Part shown: piece after piece, positions 43,491-51,573 of the stretch
Numbering within the stretch: position 1 is the stretch's first letter
How the letters are laid out: every line of letters begins with the position of its first letter
Assembly (NCBI RefSeq): GCF_022662015.1
Contig: NZ_JAKMCM010000003.1
Span: forward strand, 248,001-312,000
Reading direction: 5' to 3'
DNA length: 64,000 bases
DNA from: Aestuariivivens sediminicola
GTDB lineage: Bacteria; Bacteroidota; Bacteroidia; Flavobacteriales; Flavobacteriaceae
Notes under the pieces: generated by a model
Databases searched by the model: none
Told to the model about the DNA's origin: nothing
Seen by the model: only the letters and a program-made list of their open reading frames with translations
Position numbers and translations under genes: made by a program

Positions 43491-44120
43491 CTAAACCCCT
43501 TTTTGTTTATTTATTTCATCTTGAAGTTGCCGCCTTACTTTTTGTTCCCTTTCTAAAGCTGTTTTACGGTGTTCTTCAAATTCATCCTCAATTTCAGATA
43601 GGGCGAGTTTTGCCTTTCTTGTAATTGTATTGCTGCTTCTAAATTTGTAAATGAAGAAAATTAGTAGAGCCATCAGCCCTGCAATTATTGACCACATGAG
43701 AACATTATAACCAGTTTTACTCATCTGTAAGCCAAAAAGGGCCATACTGTTTTTTTCGGCATTTGTTTTATCTAAATCGTTTTGCGTGGTTAAAAGTCTT
43801 TCTTTTAAATTTGAGATTTCCACTGTTTGATTTTGAACTATAGCCTGGGTGTCGGATAATTCTTTATGAAACGTTTTTAGTGAATCTACTGTATGAGCTT
43901 TAAGGGTTAGAAGCATACTAAGTTTCACAGCTTCATACATTTGTCCATTCGTTCCTCTAAAATTACCTGATTTTTTCAGAACGTATTCAAATTGGTCATT
44001 TATGGTACTGCTGTCCAATGACAATTCAGTTTCTTGAACATCATTGGTATTCTGACCATACGCTAGCAGGGAGAATAAACACAGTAGTATTAAGTTGGGT
44101 AAATTTGCGATAGGTTTCAT
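43491..44120 (-). CDS. Exported coiled-coil protein with one membrane segment
   Basis: 209 residues. Signal peptide ending AYGQ (about 22), then a domain with FRGTNGQMYEAVKLSMLLTLKAHTVDSLKTFHKEL, a short coiled coil (about 85-118), a membrane segment (about 136-157) and a basic cytoplasmic coiled coil (LEREQKVRRQLQDEIN). Homologues next to trmD are sometimes labelled tRNA (guanine-N1) methyltransferase by carry-over; no SPOUT motif is present. Role unknown; a membrane-linked scaffold is possible. It ends 75 bases before trmD. Confidence 0.6.
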   Translation of the reverse strand: MKPIANLPNLILLCLFSLLAYGQNTNDVQETELSLDSSTINDQFEYVLKKSGNFRGTNGQMYEAVKLSMLLTLKAHTVDSLKTFHKELSDTQAIVQNQTVEISNLKERLLTTQNDLDKTNAEKNSMALFGLQMSKTGYNVLMWSIIAGLMALLIFFIYKFRSSNTITRKAKLALSEIEDEFEEHRKTALEREQKVRRQLQDEINKQKGV

Positions 44121-44677
44121 TTAAGATTGGTTTAAATTGAGATGTTAGATATTACGAATTTAAAAAATATTTTAAGATTCAACCATGAATCAATGAAAAG
44201 CCTCACTTTTTGTGAGGCTCAACTATATACGTTATAGCAGTAAAAAAGGATGTTTACTTTTTGCAATTGGCATGACCCTAAGTTTGACAATATTTTGCAT
44301 ACTTGTTGACTCAATAACTATAACTGTATTCCTTTCATAACGGACATACCTGAGTAAATTTAGAATTTGATTTGTGGTACTGTCTATTAGTTGATTTCTA
44401 AAAAGCACCAATTCTAAGTACTTACTTTACCATAAATAATTTACTCTGATTATATATTGGACTTAGGCTATCACAGGAATTACCAGAAAGGCTAACTCGT
44501 TTATACGCGTCTAAAAATGCATTTTTTGGAGGTTTAATAGTTTTGGTAAAAGTACTTTTTACAAATAATTTCCTAAGTTACTATTATCAGTAAAACGTGT
44601 ATTTTGTTGAAAAATAAATGGTTGGTTAATACTATGGATTTTCTTGGCTTATCGAATCAATATAATGAGCGGACAAA
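44121..44677. other. Gap between trmD-linked gene and degP with a possible decayed frame
   Basis: Between two terminators. The minus strand carries two adjacent open frames without an ATG: 52 codons (44577-44422, rich in KPPKNAFLDAYKRV-like sequence) and 64 codons (44426-44232, with QILNLLRYVRYERN and IESTSMQNIVKLR). They join into one frame of about 115 codons if four bases are removed at an AAGT tandem near 44427-44420. A hairpin just after the second stop could end such a transcript. Not recognised; may be chance. Confidence 0.3.
44197..44222 (-). terminator. Hairpin ending a minus-strand transcript
   Basis: Seven-pair stem GCCTCAC (44200-44206) and GTGAGGC (44212-44218), loop of five T on the plus strand; on the minus strand it is followed by TTTTC. 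The only minus-strand sequence it could terminate lies in the gap between 44232 and about 44600, since degP has its own terminator. Confidence 0.55.
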
Positions 44678-44716
44678 AAAAATCCCATCAATCATTTCTA
44701 TTTTGATGGGATTTTT
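44678..44716. terminator. Terminator of the degP-type gene
   Basis: Arms AAAAATCCCATCAA (44678-44691) and TTGATGGGATTTTT (44703-44716), an 11-base loop, T-runs in both directions. It lies just after the leftward protease gene. Confidence 0.87.
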
Positions 44717-44734
44717 AAATGTTAAGCTGCTATT

Positions 44735-46141
44735 TTATCGAAAAATCACTTCTTTATGTTCACCTCGAAGATTAATGTACTCCAATTTTTCAATGTTATC
44801 ATCCAGGTTCTCACCATATTTTTGTTTTAATCTAGAGATATCTTCAAGATTCTCGATTTTCACGTCATTAATACCTGTAATAATATAACCATCAGTAATT
44901 CCTAAATTAGAATATAACCATTTGTTTTGAGAATTTTTTACCCTGACCCCATAATCAATATTTAATTTATCCTTTACGGTGTCCGGAACATCTTGCAACT
45001 CCATATTCATAAAATACACGGAAAACACATCTGGTTTGGTAAGCATAACGGTAAATTTTTTGAATTCATTATCTCGAAGTAATTCCACATTAACCATGTC
45101 ATTAGGACGTTTTGTCTTGATGTAACCACTCAAGTCTTCAAATTTTGATATTTCAATATTATCCAAACGTTTTATAATATCTCCTTTTATAATCCCAGCT
45201 CTTTCTGCGCCGGAATTTCTAATAACCTCGGCCACATATACGCCTTTGGTGTAATCAATCCCAATTTCTTCTGCAGCTTCACTGCTAAATGTACCTCCTT
45301 TAATTCCTAAAACTCCGTTTTGAACATTACCATATTCCATGATGTCTTCAACAACCTTACGAGCAATATTACTTGGTACCGCAAATGAATAACCAATGTA
45401 AGAACCGGTTTGAGAGGTTATGGCAGTATTAATACCTATTAACTCACCGTTGGTATTCACTAAGGCCCCTCCGGAATTACCTGGGTTTACCGCGGCATCA
45501 GTTTGAATAAAGGACTGGGAGGATCTTCCCGTTAAATCTCTCGATTTTGCACTTATGATTCCCGCTGTTACTGTTGATGTTAAATTGAAAGGATTACCAA
45601 CAGCAAGTACCCATTCACCAACTTTGGCGTTGTCAGAATCCCCAAACGTTACATAAGGTAAATCTTCATCGGCATCTATCTTTAACAAGGCAATGTCCGT
45701 TTTCGGATCTGTACCAATAATTTCTGCATCGTAGGTTTCATTATTATTCAAGGTAACAGATAATTTGTGAGCATTATTTATGACATGGTTGTTTGTGATA
45801 ATATACCCATCTGCATTTATAATAACACCAGAACCGGTACCTAACTGGGCTCTTTGAGGACTTCTGCCAAAAAATAAATCTTCGAAAGTCATTTGTCCGG
45901 AGCTAATGGTTACATTTTTAACGTGGACTACTGCGTGAACAGTATTTTCGGCTGCAATTGTAAAATCCGGGGCCTCCAAAATATTGTTAATGGAACTTAA
46001 ATTGGTTGTTGGAAAAAATGCTGTTGTTTCGGAAGGAGTGACCACCATTTTATTGTCGTCTTCCAAAAAGAGTTTATAGGCTCCCAAGGTCATGATACCA
46101 CCTAGAGCCGAGACTAAAACAAGTGATAAAATCTTCTTCAT
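44735..46141 (-). CDS. degP: DegP/DegQ-type periplasmic serine protease
   Basis: 468 residues. An N-terminal signal or anchor (about 4-22), trypsin-like domain with the triad His119 (TNNHVINN), Asp149 (KTDIALLKI) and Ser223 (NPGNSGGAL), then two PDZ domains (about 270-360: GVYVAEVIRNSGAERAGIIKGDIIKRLDNIEI; about 375-465: GYIITGINDVKIENLEDI). Degrades and refolds damaged envelope proteins. Acts in the periplasm. Ends at a strong terminator; single leftward gene. Confidence 0.94.
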   Translation of the reverse strand: MKKILSLVLVSALGGIMTLGAYKLFLEDDNKMVVTPSETTAFFPTTNLSSINNILEAPDFTIAAENTVHAVVHVKNVTISSGQMTFEDLFFGRSPQRAQLGTGSGVIINADGYIITNNHVINNAHKLSVTLNNNETYDAEIIGTDPKTDIALLKIDADEDLPYVTFGDSDNAKVGEWVLAVGNPFNLTSTVTAGIISAKSRDLTGRSSQSFIQTDAAVNPGNSGGALVNTNGELIGINTAITSQTGSYIGYSFAVPSNIARKVVEDIMEYGNVQNGVLGIKGGTFSSEAAEEIGIDYTKGVYVAEVIRNSGAERAGIIKGDIIKRLDNIEISKFEDLSGYIKTKRPNDMVNVELLRDNEFKKFTVMLTKPDVFSVYFMNMELQDVPDTVKDKLNIDYGVRVKNSQNKWLYSNLGITDGYIITGINDVKIENLEDISRLKQKYGENLDDNIEKLEYINLRGEHKEVIFR

Positions 46142-46307
46142 GATAATTCTTATTTAAATTTTATTAACAACGATTAAAATTAACTATTTATTGAGCTTAC
46201 AATTCTCTTTTAACGATTTTTAACGTCTAATTTAACGACTATTTAACACTCGAATAGAGTTTCAATACCTTTCAAATGGGACCCGTTTTAAAATGAAAAA
46301 TTTCATG

Positions 46308-46315
46308 TACTTTTG
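46308..46315 (+). promoter_or_regulatory. -7 box for dapF with almost no leader
   Basis: TACTTTTG matches TAnnTTTG. Transcription would begin near 46322, only about four bases before the ATG at 46326. The -33 position (46286-46288) reads TTT. Confidence 0.55.
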
Positions 46316-46325
46316 TGCTTTAAAA

Positions 46326-47102
46326 ATGCGACAAACCTTTTACAAATATCAAGGAACAGGAAACGATTTTGTGATGATTGATAATCGTCTACAAACGTTT
46401 AACAAAAAGAATACCAAATTGGTCAAGGAGCTCTGTGACAGACGATTTGGCATAGGTGCTGATGGCCTCATTCTTCTTGAAGGTCATGATACATTGGATT
46501 TTAAAATGGTCTATTACAATTCTGATGGTAATGAAAGTTCAATGTGTGGTAATGGAGGCAGGTGTATTGTTGCTTTTGCCAAACATTTAGGTGTTATTAG
46601 CGATAAAGCGGTATTTGAGGCCACTGATGGCGTGCACCATGCGGAAATCATTGATGACGGGATTGTAAAGTTGCAGATGCAAAATGTGTATGCTATTGAA
46701 AAATATCCGAATCATGTATTTCTGAACACTGGATCGCCACATCATGTGCAGTTTGAGGATAAAATAGAGGATTTTGATCTTAAAAAGACCGGATCTAGAA
46801 TTCGATATGGAACTCCTTACAATGAGACCGGGAGTAATGTTAATTTTGTAAAGAAAATATCGGATTCCCTATTTCGGGTTAGAACCTATGAGCGCGGAGT
46901 AGAAGATGAAACTTTGTCATGCGGAACCGGTGTTACTGCTGTGGCAATAGCGATGAATGCCATAGGGGAGACCTCTAAAAATAAGATAACCCTGGAATCT
47001 GAAGGGGGTCCATTACAAGTCATGTTTGATGTTAAAGACGGCTCCTATGAGAACGTTTGGCTAATTGGTCCGGCAACATTTGTTTTTAAGGGTGTTATAT
47101 GA
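46326..47102 (+). CDS. dapF: Diaminopimelate epimerase
   Basis: 258 residues. Interconverts LL- and meso-diaminopimelate for lysine and peptidoglycan. The two catalytic cysteines are seen in NESSMCGNGGRC (proton donor) and TLSCGTGVTAVA. The start at 46326 (MRQTFYKYQGTGNDF) is preferred to 46293, because the earlier ATG lies upstream of and within the promoter region and its 11 extra residues (MKNFMYFCALK) are not part of the family. The next gene overlaps by four bases (ATGA), which suggests coupling. Confidence 0.95.
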   Translation: MRQTFYKYQGTGNDFVMIDNRLQTFNKKNTKLVKELCDRRFGIGADGLILLEGHDTLDFKMVYYNSDGNESSMCGNGGRCIVAFAKHLGVISDKAVFEATDGVHHAEIIDDGIVKLQMQNVYAIEKYPNHVFLNTGSPHHVQFEDKIEDFDLKKTGSRIRYGTPYNETGSNVNFVKKISDSLFRVRTYERGVEDETLSCGTGVTAVAIAMNAIGETSKNKITLESEGGPLQVMFDVKDGSYENVWLIGPATFVFKGVI

Positions 47103-47623
47103 TTACTTTAAAAGGCGAACATATTTTTTTACGTGCTTTAGAGCCCGAGGATTTAGAACTTATTTTTAGTATTGAAAACAATGAAACATTTTGGGAAATC
47201 AGTAATACCCAAACTCCGTATTCAAGATATATTATCAAACAATATTTAGATCAGGCACATAAGGATATATTTGAGGTTAAACAGCTTCGATTGGTTATTT
47301 CAAATTACGACCGTGAGGCCATGGGGTTAATTGATATATTTGACTATGATTTTAAAAATGCCAGGGCTGGAGTTGGTATTTTGATAAAGGACGAAAAGAA
47401 CAGATCTAGAGGGTATGGTAAAGAAGCCCTTAAAATACTCATGAATTATTGTTTTTCACATTTAAATCTTCATCAGTTATACTGCAATGTTTCGGAAGAC
47501 AATGAGGCTAGTTTAAAATTGTTTGCGAGTCTTGGTTTTCGTAAGGTTGGTTTAAAAAGAGACTGGAATAGGACAGAAGGTTACTTTAAAAATGAATATA
47601 TGTTCCAATTTATTAATAGTTAG
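47099..47623 (+). CDS. GNAT acetyltransferase (RimJ/RimL-like)
   Basis: 174 residues of the GNAT_3 group. N-terminal FLRALEPEDLELIFSIENNETFWEISNT, acetyl-CoA loop RSRGYGKEALKILMNYCF (about 99-116) and C-terminal HLNLHQLYCNVSEDNEASLKLFASLGFRKVG. Such enzymes acetylate the N-terminus or amino groups of ribosomal proteins, polyamines or small molecules. Substrate unknown. It sits in an operon dapF-GNAT-mltG with an ATGA overlap before and no gap after. Confidence 0.87.
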   Translation: MITLKGEHIFLRALEPEDLELIFSIENNETFWEISNTQTPYSRYIIKQYLDQAHKDIFEVKQLRLVISNYDREAMGLIDIFDYDFKNARAGVGILIKDEKNRSRGYGKEALKILMNYCFSHLNLHQLYCNVSEDNEASLKLFASLGFRKVGLKRDWNRTEGYFKNEYMFQFINS

Positions 47624-48667
47624 ATGTACATAAAAAAAATACTTTGGACTTTGGCCATATTGGGATTGTTTGTATCTGCAATATTCGCATATTTTGTTTA
47701 TAATGCTATGTTAAGACCAAATACGGCTTTTAATAACGACAAGGCATACATTTACATACCTACCGGCGCTAACTTTGATGACGTGGCCAACCAATTGGAA
47801 CCGTTGTTAAATGATTTAGGATCCTTTCATACCTTGGCAAAACAAAAAAAATATATTGATAATGTAAGACCCGGTAAATATGCTATTAAAAAGGGTATGA
47901 GCAATAATGATATTATTAATTCCATCCGGATTAACAATTTGCCGGTTAAGGTTTCATTTAACAATCAAGTCTCTCTCGAAAAATTGGCTGGAAGAATTGC
48001 CAATCAGATTGAAGCCGATAGTTTGTCTTTAATTGAGGCCATGAAGGATGCTGATTTTTTGAATAAGAATAACTTTAATGAAGCTACAGCTTTAGGAATG
48101 TACCTTCCCAATAGTTATGAATTTTTTTGGAATACGTCGGCAAATGGATTTAGAGATAGAATGTTAAAGGAATTTAATCGTTTCTGGAATGAAGACAGAA
48201 CAAATAAGGCCCATGAGATAGGTTTGTCTCCAAATCAGGTTATTACTTTGGCGTCAATCGTTTATGAAGAATCTAAGCAGGCAAATGAGCAATTGCGAAT
48301 TGCTGGGGTGTATATGAATAGGTTAAAAATAGGCATGCCATTGCAGGCGGATCCAACCATTAAATTTGCAGCGTATCAATTGCCAAAATATAAAAATACA
48401 ATCATTAAAAGGGTCCTAAATGTGCATAAGGAAATAGAGTCGCCATACAATACATATAAAAGATTAGGGTTGCCACCCGGACTTATAACGATGCCCGATA
48501 TATCTGCAATAGATGCTGTTTTAAATTTTGAAAAGCATAAATTCTTGTATTTTGTTGCCGATGCCGAGAGATTAGGATACCATAAATTCGCTAGGACCCT
48601 TTCAGAACACAATAAAAACGCCAGAGAATATCATAGATATCTTTCTTCACAAGGAATTATCAGGTAG
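47624..48667 (+). CDS. mltG: Endolytic murein transglycosylase MltG
   Basis: 347 residues with an N-terminal membrane anchor (about 7-28). The YceG-like domain has VRPGKYAIKKGMSNNDII (LysM-like part) and the catalytic core ITLASIVYEESKQANEQLRIAGVYMNRL (about 207-234), with Glu215 or 216 as acid, then GMPLQADPTIKFA and SPYNTYKRLGLPPGLI. Cuts nascent glycan strands to set their length. Follows a GNAT gene directly (stop then ATG, no gap). Confidence 0.94.
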   Translation: MYIKKILWTLAILGLFVSAIFAYFVYNAMLRPNTAFNNDKAYIYIPTGANFDDVANQLEPLLNDLGSFHTLAKQKKYIDNVRPGKYAIKKGMSNNDIINSIRINNLPVKVSFNNQVSLEKLAGRIANQIEADSLSLIEAMKDADFLNKNNFNEATALGMYLPNSYEFFWNTSANGFRDRMLKEFNRFWNEDRTNKAHEIGLSPNQVITLASIVYEESKQANEQLRIAGVYMNRLKIGMPLQADPTIKFAAYQLPKYKNTIIKRVLNVHKEIESPYNTYKRLGLPPGLITMPDISAIDAVLNFEKHKFLYFVADAERLGYHKFARTLSEHNKNAREYHRYLSSQGIIR

Positions 48668-48670
48668 CAT

Positions 48671-49573
48671 ATGACCAAAAAGCTAATATATGGTCTTTAC
48701 CTGTTTGTTTCCCTCACATATTCTCAATCAAAGGTTAATGGTTTTTTAAAACCTTCTGACACACTTAACACTTCAAGAGTAAAGTCTTTAGTAATTACTG
48801 AAGCATCTCTTGCAGCGGTTTCTTTGATTGCATTAGATCAATTGTGGTATGCAGATTACAGACGGTCTAAATTTCATACAGTTAATGATAATAATGAATG
48901 GTTGCAAATGGATAAGATGGGACATGTTTTTGCTTCCTATCAAATAGGGAGGGTCGGCGCTGATCTTCTAAATTGGTCTGGAGTATCAAAAAAAGACCAA
49001 CTAATTTATGGTGCCACATTGGGTTTTGGATTTTTAACTGCAGTAGAAATTTTTGATGGTTATTCTAAGGAATGGGGTTATTCATGGGGTGACGTTATGG
49101 CTAATGCAGCAGGTACGGGTCTATTTGTAGGTCAGGAATTACTTTGGAAGGAACAACGTATTCTTTTTAAATATTCTTATCATCAGACGAGGTACCCCTC
49201 TTTAAATCCAGATAAACTTGGTCATGGTTTATTAGAACAAATGTTAAAGGATTACAATGGGCAATCCTATTGGCTCAGTATCAATATAAATGATTTTTTT
49301 GGGGAGACTGGTTTACCTGAATGGCTAAATTTCGCCTTAGGTTACAGTGCTGATGGGATGTTAAGGGGTTCGGGAGATATTGACAGTAATTTGTTGACAA
49401 ATACGGTGAGGAAGCGACAGATCTTATTCAGTTTCGATGTAAATTTGAACAAAATTAGAACGGATTCTCGTTTTTTAAGGACTGTTTTTAGTGTTTTAAA
49501 CGTATTTAAAGTGCCATTTCCTGCTTTTGAAATAAGCAAAAAAGGGAGTGCATTTCATCTATTGTACATCTAA
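48671..49573 (+). CDS. DUF2279 family exported protein (YfiM-like)
   Basis: 300 residues. A short signal peptide ending TYSQ (about 18). The conserved DUF2279 core is DKMGHVFASYQIGRVGADLL, ATLGFGFLTAVEIFDGYSKEWGYSWGDVMANAAGTGLFVGQE (about 93-160), with several membrane-like stretches, probably an outer- or inner-membrane protein. E. coli YfiM is a lipoprotein of unknown function. Three bases after mltG, so translated from the same transcript; a role in the envelope is inferred. Confidence 0.85.
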   Translation: MTKKLIYGLYLFVSLTYSQSKVNGFLKPSDTLNTSRVKSLVITEASLAAVSLIALDQLWYADYRRSKFHTVNDNNEWLQMDKMGHVFASYQIGRVGADLLNWSGVSKKDQLIYGATLGFGFLTAVEIFDGYSKEWGYSWGDVMANAAGTGLFVGQELLWKEQRILFKYSYHQTRYPSLNPDKLGHGLLEQMLKDYNGQSYWLSININDFFGETGLPEWLNFALGYSADGMLRGSGDIDSNLLTNTVRKRQILFSFDVNLNKIRTDSRFLRTVFSVLNVFKVPFPAFEISKKGSAFHLLYI

Positions 49574-49596
49574 AAATGACACATAATCGAGTAATT

Positions 49597-49626
49597 TTGA
49601 AATTATAAAAAAAATATCTAATTTTG
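49597..49626 (+). promoter_or_regulatory. Promoter of the lysozyme-like gene
   Basis: TTG at 49597-49599, exactly 19 bases, then TAATTTTG at 49619-49626. Leader about 50 bases. Confidence 0.78.
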
Positions 49627-49684
49627 CACGCTCAAATTTTCAGGTGAAATTCCATTGGAAATTCACTGAAGAAATTTAGAAATT

Positions 49685-50344
49685 ATGGTAAAGAATATTG
49701 CAAGTTATTCAGCCCTAACGCTTACAATTTCTATATTATTGTACGCATCGTTTTCAGTAAATGAAACGATAGATTTGAGTGAATATTCAACCGAAGGCCT
49801 AGAGTTAAATTACAGTGTTGGCCTTGATGAAGATATTGCAGGCAATATCGATGTATCGAAAGAGAACTCCCAAACGTTTTCCCCTTATTTAGGAAAATCA
49901 TTTGTTGGATTTAAAGAGGCACTGGCCTTTAAAGAATCCAGAGGTAACTATGCGTGTGTGAATACTTTTGGTTATCTGGGTAAATACCAATTTGGTAAGG
50001 AAACCTTAAAATTAATTGGAATACATAATCCAAATAATTTTTTAAAGGATGCAAAGTTGCAGGAACGTGCTTTTATAGCAAATGCGCAACGGAATAAATG
50101 GATTTTAAGAAAAGATATCAAGAATTTTGTAGGTAAACGTATCAATGGCGTGATAGTTACAGAATCTGGAATTTTGGCAGCGGCCCATTTAGCCGGACCA
50201 GGTAGTGTTAAAAAATACCTTCGGAGTTATGGCTTAAATAATTTTGCCGATGGTTATGGTACTACGATATCGTATTATATGAAGAAATTTTCCGGTTATG
50301 ATACCTCATTTCTGAAACCTGAAAGAAAAGCTAAGGCTATATAA
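49685..50344 (+). CDS. Lysozyme-like (transglycosylase-fold) exported protein
   Basis: 219 residues. N-terminal membrane anchor or signal (about 8-24), a linker of about 45 residues, then a lysozyme-like domain with FKEALAFKESRGNYACVNTFGYLGKYQFGKETLK (Glu84 in FKESRGN as the likely acid) and ILAAAHLAGPGSVKKYL near 160-176. Relatives are sometimes called LysM or peptidoglycan-binding proteins; no LysM is seen. Third muralytic protein in the window. It has its own consensus promoter and a terminator that lies within the convergent next gene. Confidence 0.82.
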   Translation: MVKNIASYSALTLTISILLYASFSVNETIDLSEYSTEGLELNYSVGLDEDIAGNIDVSKENSQTFSPYLGKSFVGFKEALAFKESRGNYACVNTFGYLGKYQFGKETLKLIGIHNPNNFLKDAKLQERAFIANAQRNKWILRKDIKNFVGKRINGVIVTESGILAAAHLAGPGSVKKYLRSYGLNNFADGYGTTISYYMKKFSGYDTSFLKPERKAKAI

Positions 50345-50353
50345 TTTAGCGAG

Positions 50354-51070
50354 TTAGCTTTTATGTATAATAAATATGGTAGGTCTTTTATGAAGATCTA
50401 CCATATTTTTTTTCCAATAACCTACACTATGCGTCTGAATGAATTCTGTAGGTAAACTTATTTCACAGGCGATGCATAATTGGGTGCTAATAGATAAAAC
50501 ATTGATTAAATCCTTCAATAAATTGTTATTTCTATAAGGTGTTTCAATAAAAATCTGTGATTGGTTGGTGTCGAGGGATAATTTTTCAAGTCGTTTTAAT
50601 TCTTTTTTACGGGCATCCTTATCAATGGGCAAATAACCATTAAATGCGAAATTTTGCCCGTTCATACCCGAACTCATTAATGCCATAAGTATAGAAGAAG
50701 GGCCTACCATCGGAACTACCTTAATACCTTTTTCATGTGCCAGTTTAACTATTTCCGCACCGGGATCAGCTACACCCGGACATCCAGCCTCCGAGAGTAA
50801 ACCGATATTAATTCCTTTTAAGCAGGGTTCCAAAAATTCGGGAAGTTCAATTGGGTTAGTAAATTTATTTAAATGGAATATTTGAAGAGCCGATTGTTGT
50901 TTACCTGCACTAACCTTTTTTATAAATCTTCTCGCAGTTTTTTCGTTTTCGACTATGAATACATTGGTTTCTTCAATAATTTTCTTTACTGAAATGGGTA
51001 ATACCTCCAATGGGGCCGTCTCCCCTAGAGTTGAGGGTATTAAATATAATTTACCGGGATTAATTTCCAT
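50354..51070 (-). CDS. RsmI-like SAM-dependent methyltransferase
   Basis: 238 residues of the tetrapyrrole-methylase fold. N-terminal LYLIPSTLGETAPLEVLP, the SAM-binding GLLSEAGCPGVADPGAEIV (about 92-110) and VPMVGPSSILMALMSSGM (about 118-135), then FIETPYRNNNLLKDL. The full-length RsmI is about 286 residues and methylates the ribose of C1402 in 16S rRNA; this shorter group lacks its C-terminal domain and is common in Bacteroidota alongside a true RsmI, so its target may differ. Its last 40 bases form the terminator of the facing gene. It is downstream of the tyrosine phosphatase. Confidence 0.83.
   Translation of the reverse strand: MEINPGKLYLIPSTLGETAPLEVLPISVKKIIEETNVFIVENEKTARRFIKKVSAGKQQSALQIFHLNKFTNPIELPEFLEPCLKGINIGLLSEAGCPGVADPGAEIVKLAHEKGIKVVPMVGPSSILMALMSSGMNGQNFAFNGYLPIDKDARKKELKRLEKLSLDTNQSQIFIETPYRNNNLLKDLINVLSISTQLCIACEISLPTEFIQTHSVGYWKKNMVDLHKRPTIFIIHKS
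50373..50413 (+). terminator. Plus-strand terminator embedded in the facing coding region
   Basis: Stem of 15 pairs (50373-50387 with 50393-50407), one G-T pair, loop TTATG, then eight T. It terminates the lysozyme-like gene but its bases encode the last dozen residues of the leftward methyltransferase. Confidence 0.82.
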
Positions 51071-51103
51071 TTCCGTGCTTTGAATAGATATGGAACTAAA
51101 ATA

Positions 51104-51562
51104 CTAAATTTCAATCAACTGATTGGCTATTGTAGTACAGGCTTCGTCCAGCATTTTATATACATTTTCAAAACCGAGATCTCCACCGTAATAAGGATCG
51201 GGTACACTGTAGTTTTGATTAGGGTACACCGCGTTTAGAATAAAGTTAACTTTATTCGTATCATTTTCATTTCTCGCGAGAGAAATAACATTATTATAAT
51301 TGGATTCATCCATTACAAATATATAATCGAATAAATCAAAATCATGAATACCAAATTGACGTCCTCGGAGACTAGAGATATCTAAACCATATTTTTTTGC
51401 AACACGGATTGATCGATTATCCGGGCGATCTCCAACATGATAATTTGCGGTACCTGCCGAATCAACCAAAAAGTTTTCAGATGGCAGTTTTGATCGCAAT
51501 ATGCCTTCAGCAAGGGGTGAACGACAAATGTTACCCAGGCATACCATTAAAACTTTTGTCAT
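51104..51562 (-). CDS. Low-molecular-weight protein tyrosine phosphatase
   Basis: 152 residues. P-loop VCLGNICRSPLAEGI (about 7-21) and the acid VPDPYYGGD near 125-133 complete the Cys-Arg-Asp active site. Dephosphorylates tyrosines of proteins such as capsule kinases in other bacteria. Eleven bases after dnaA on the same strand, and 33 before the RsmI-like gene; likely a dnaA operon in this lineage. Confidence 0.92.
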   Translation of the reverse strand: MTKVLMVCLGNICRSPLAEGILRSKLPSENFLVDSAGTANYHVGDRPDNRSIRVAKKYGLDISSLRGRQFGIHDFDLFDYIFVMDESNYNNVISLARNENDTNKVNFILNAVYPNQNYSVPDPYYGGDLGFENVYKMLDEACTTIANQLIEI

Positions 51563-51573
51563 TGTTCTTGTTT

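Noticed and set aside
44604-44888. 94-codon plus-strand frame over the degP terminator
   Set aside because: Runs through the terminator hairpin and into the protease gene on the other strand; a shadow.
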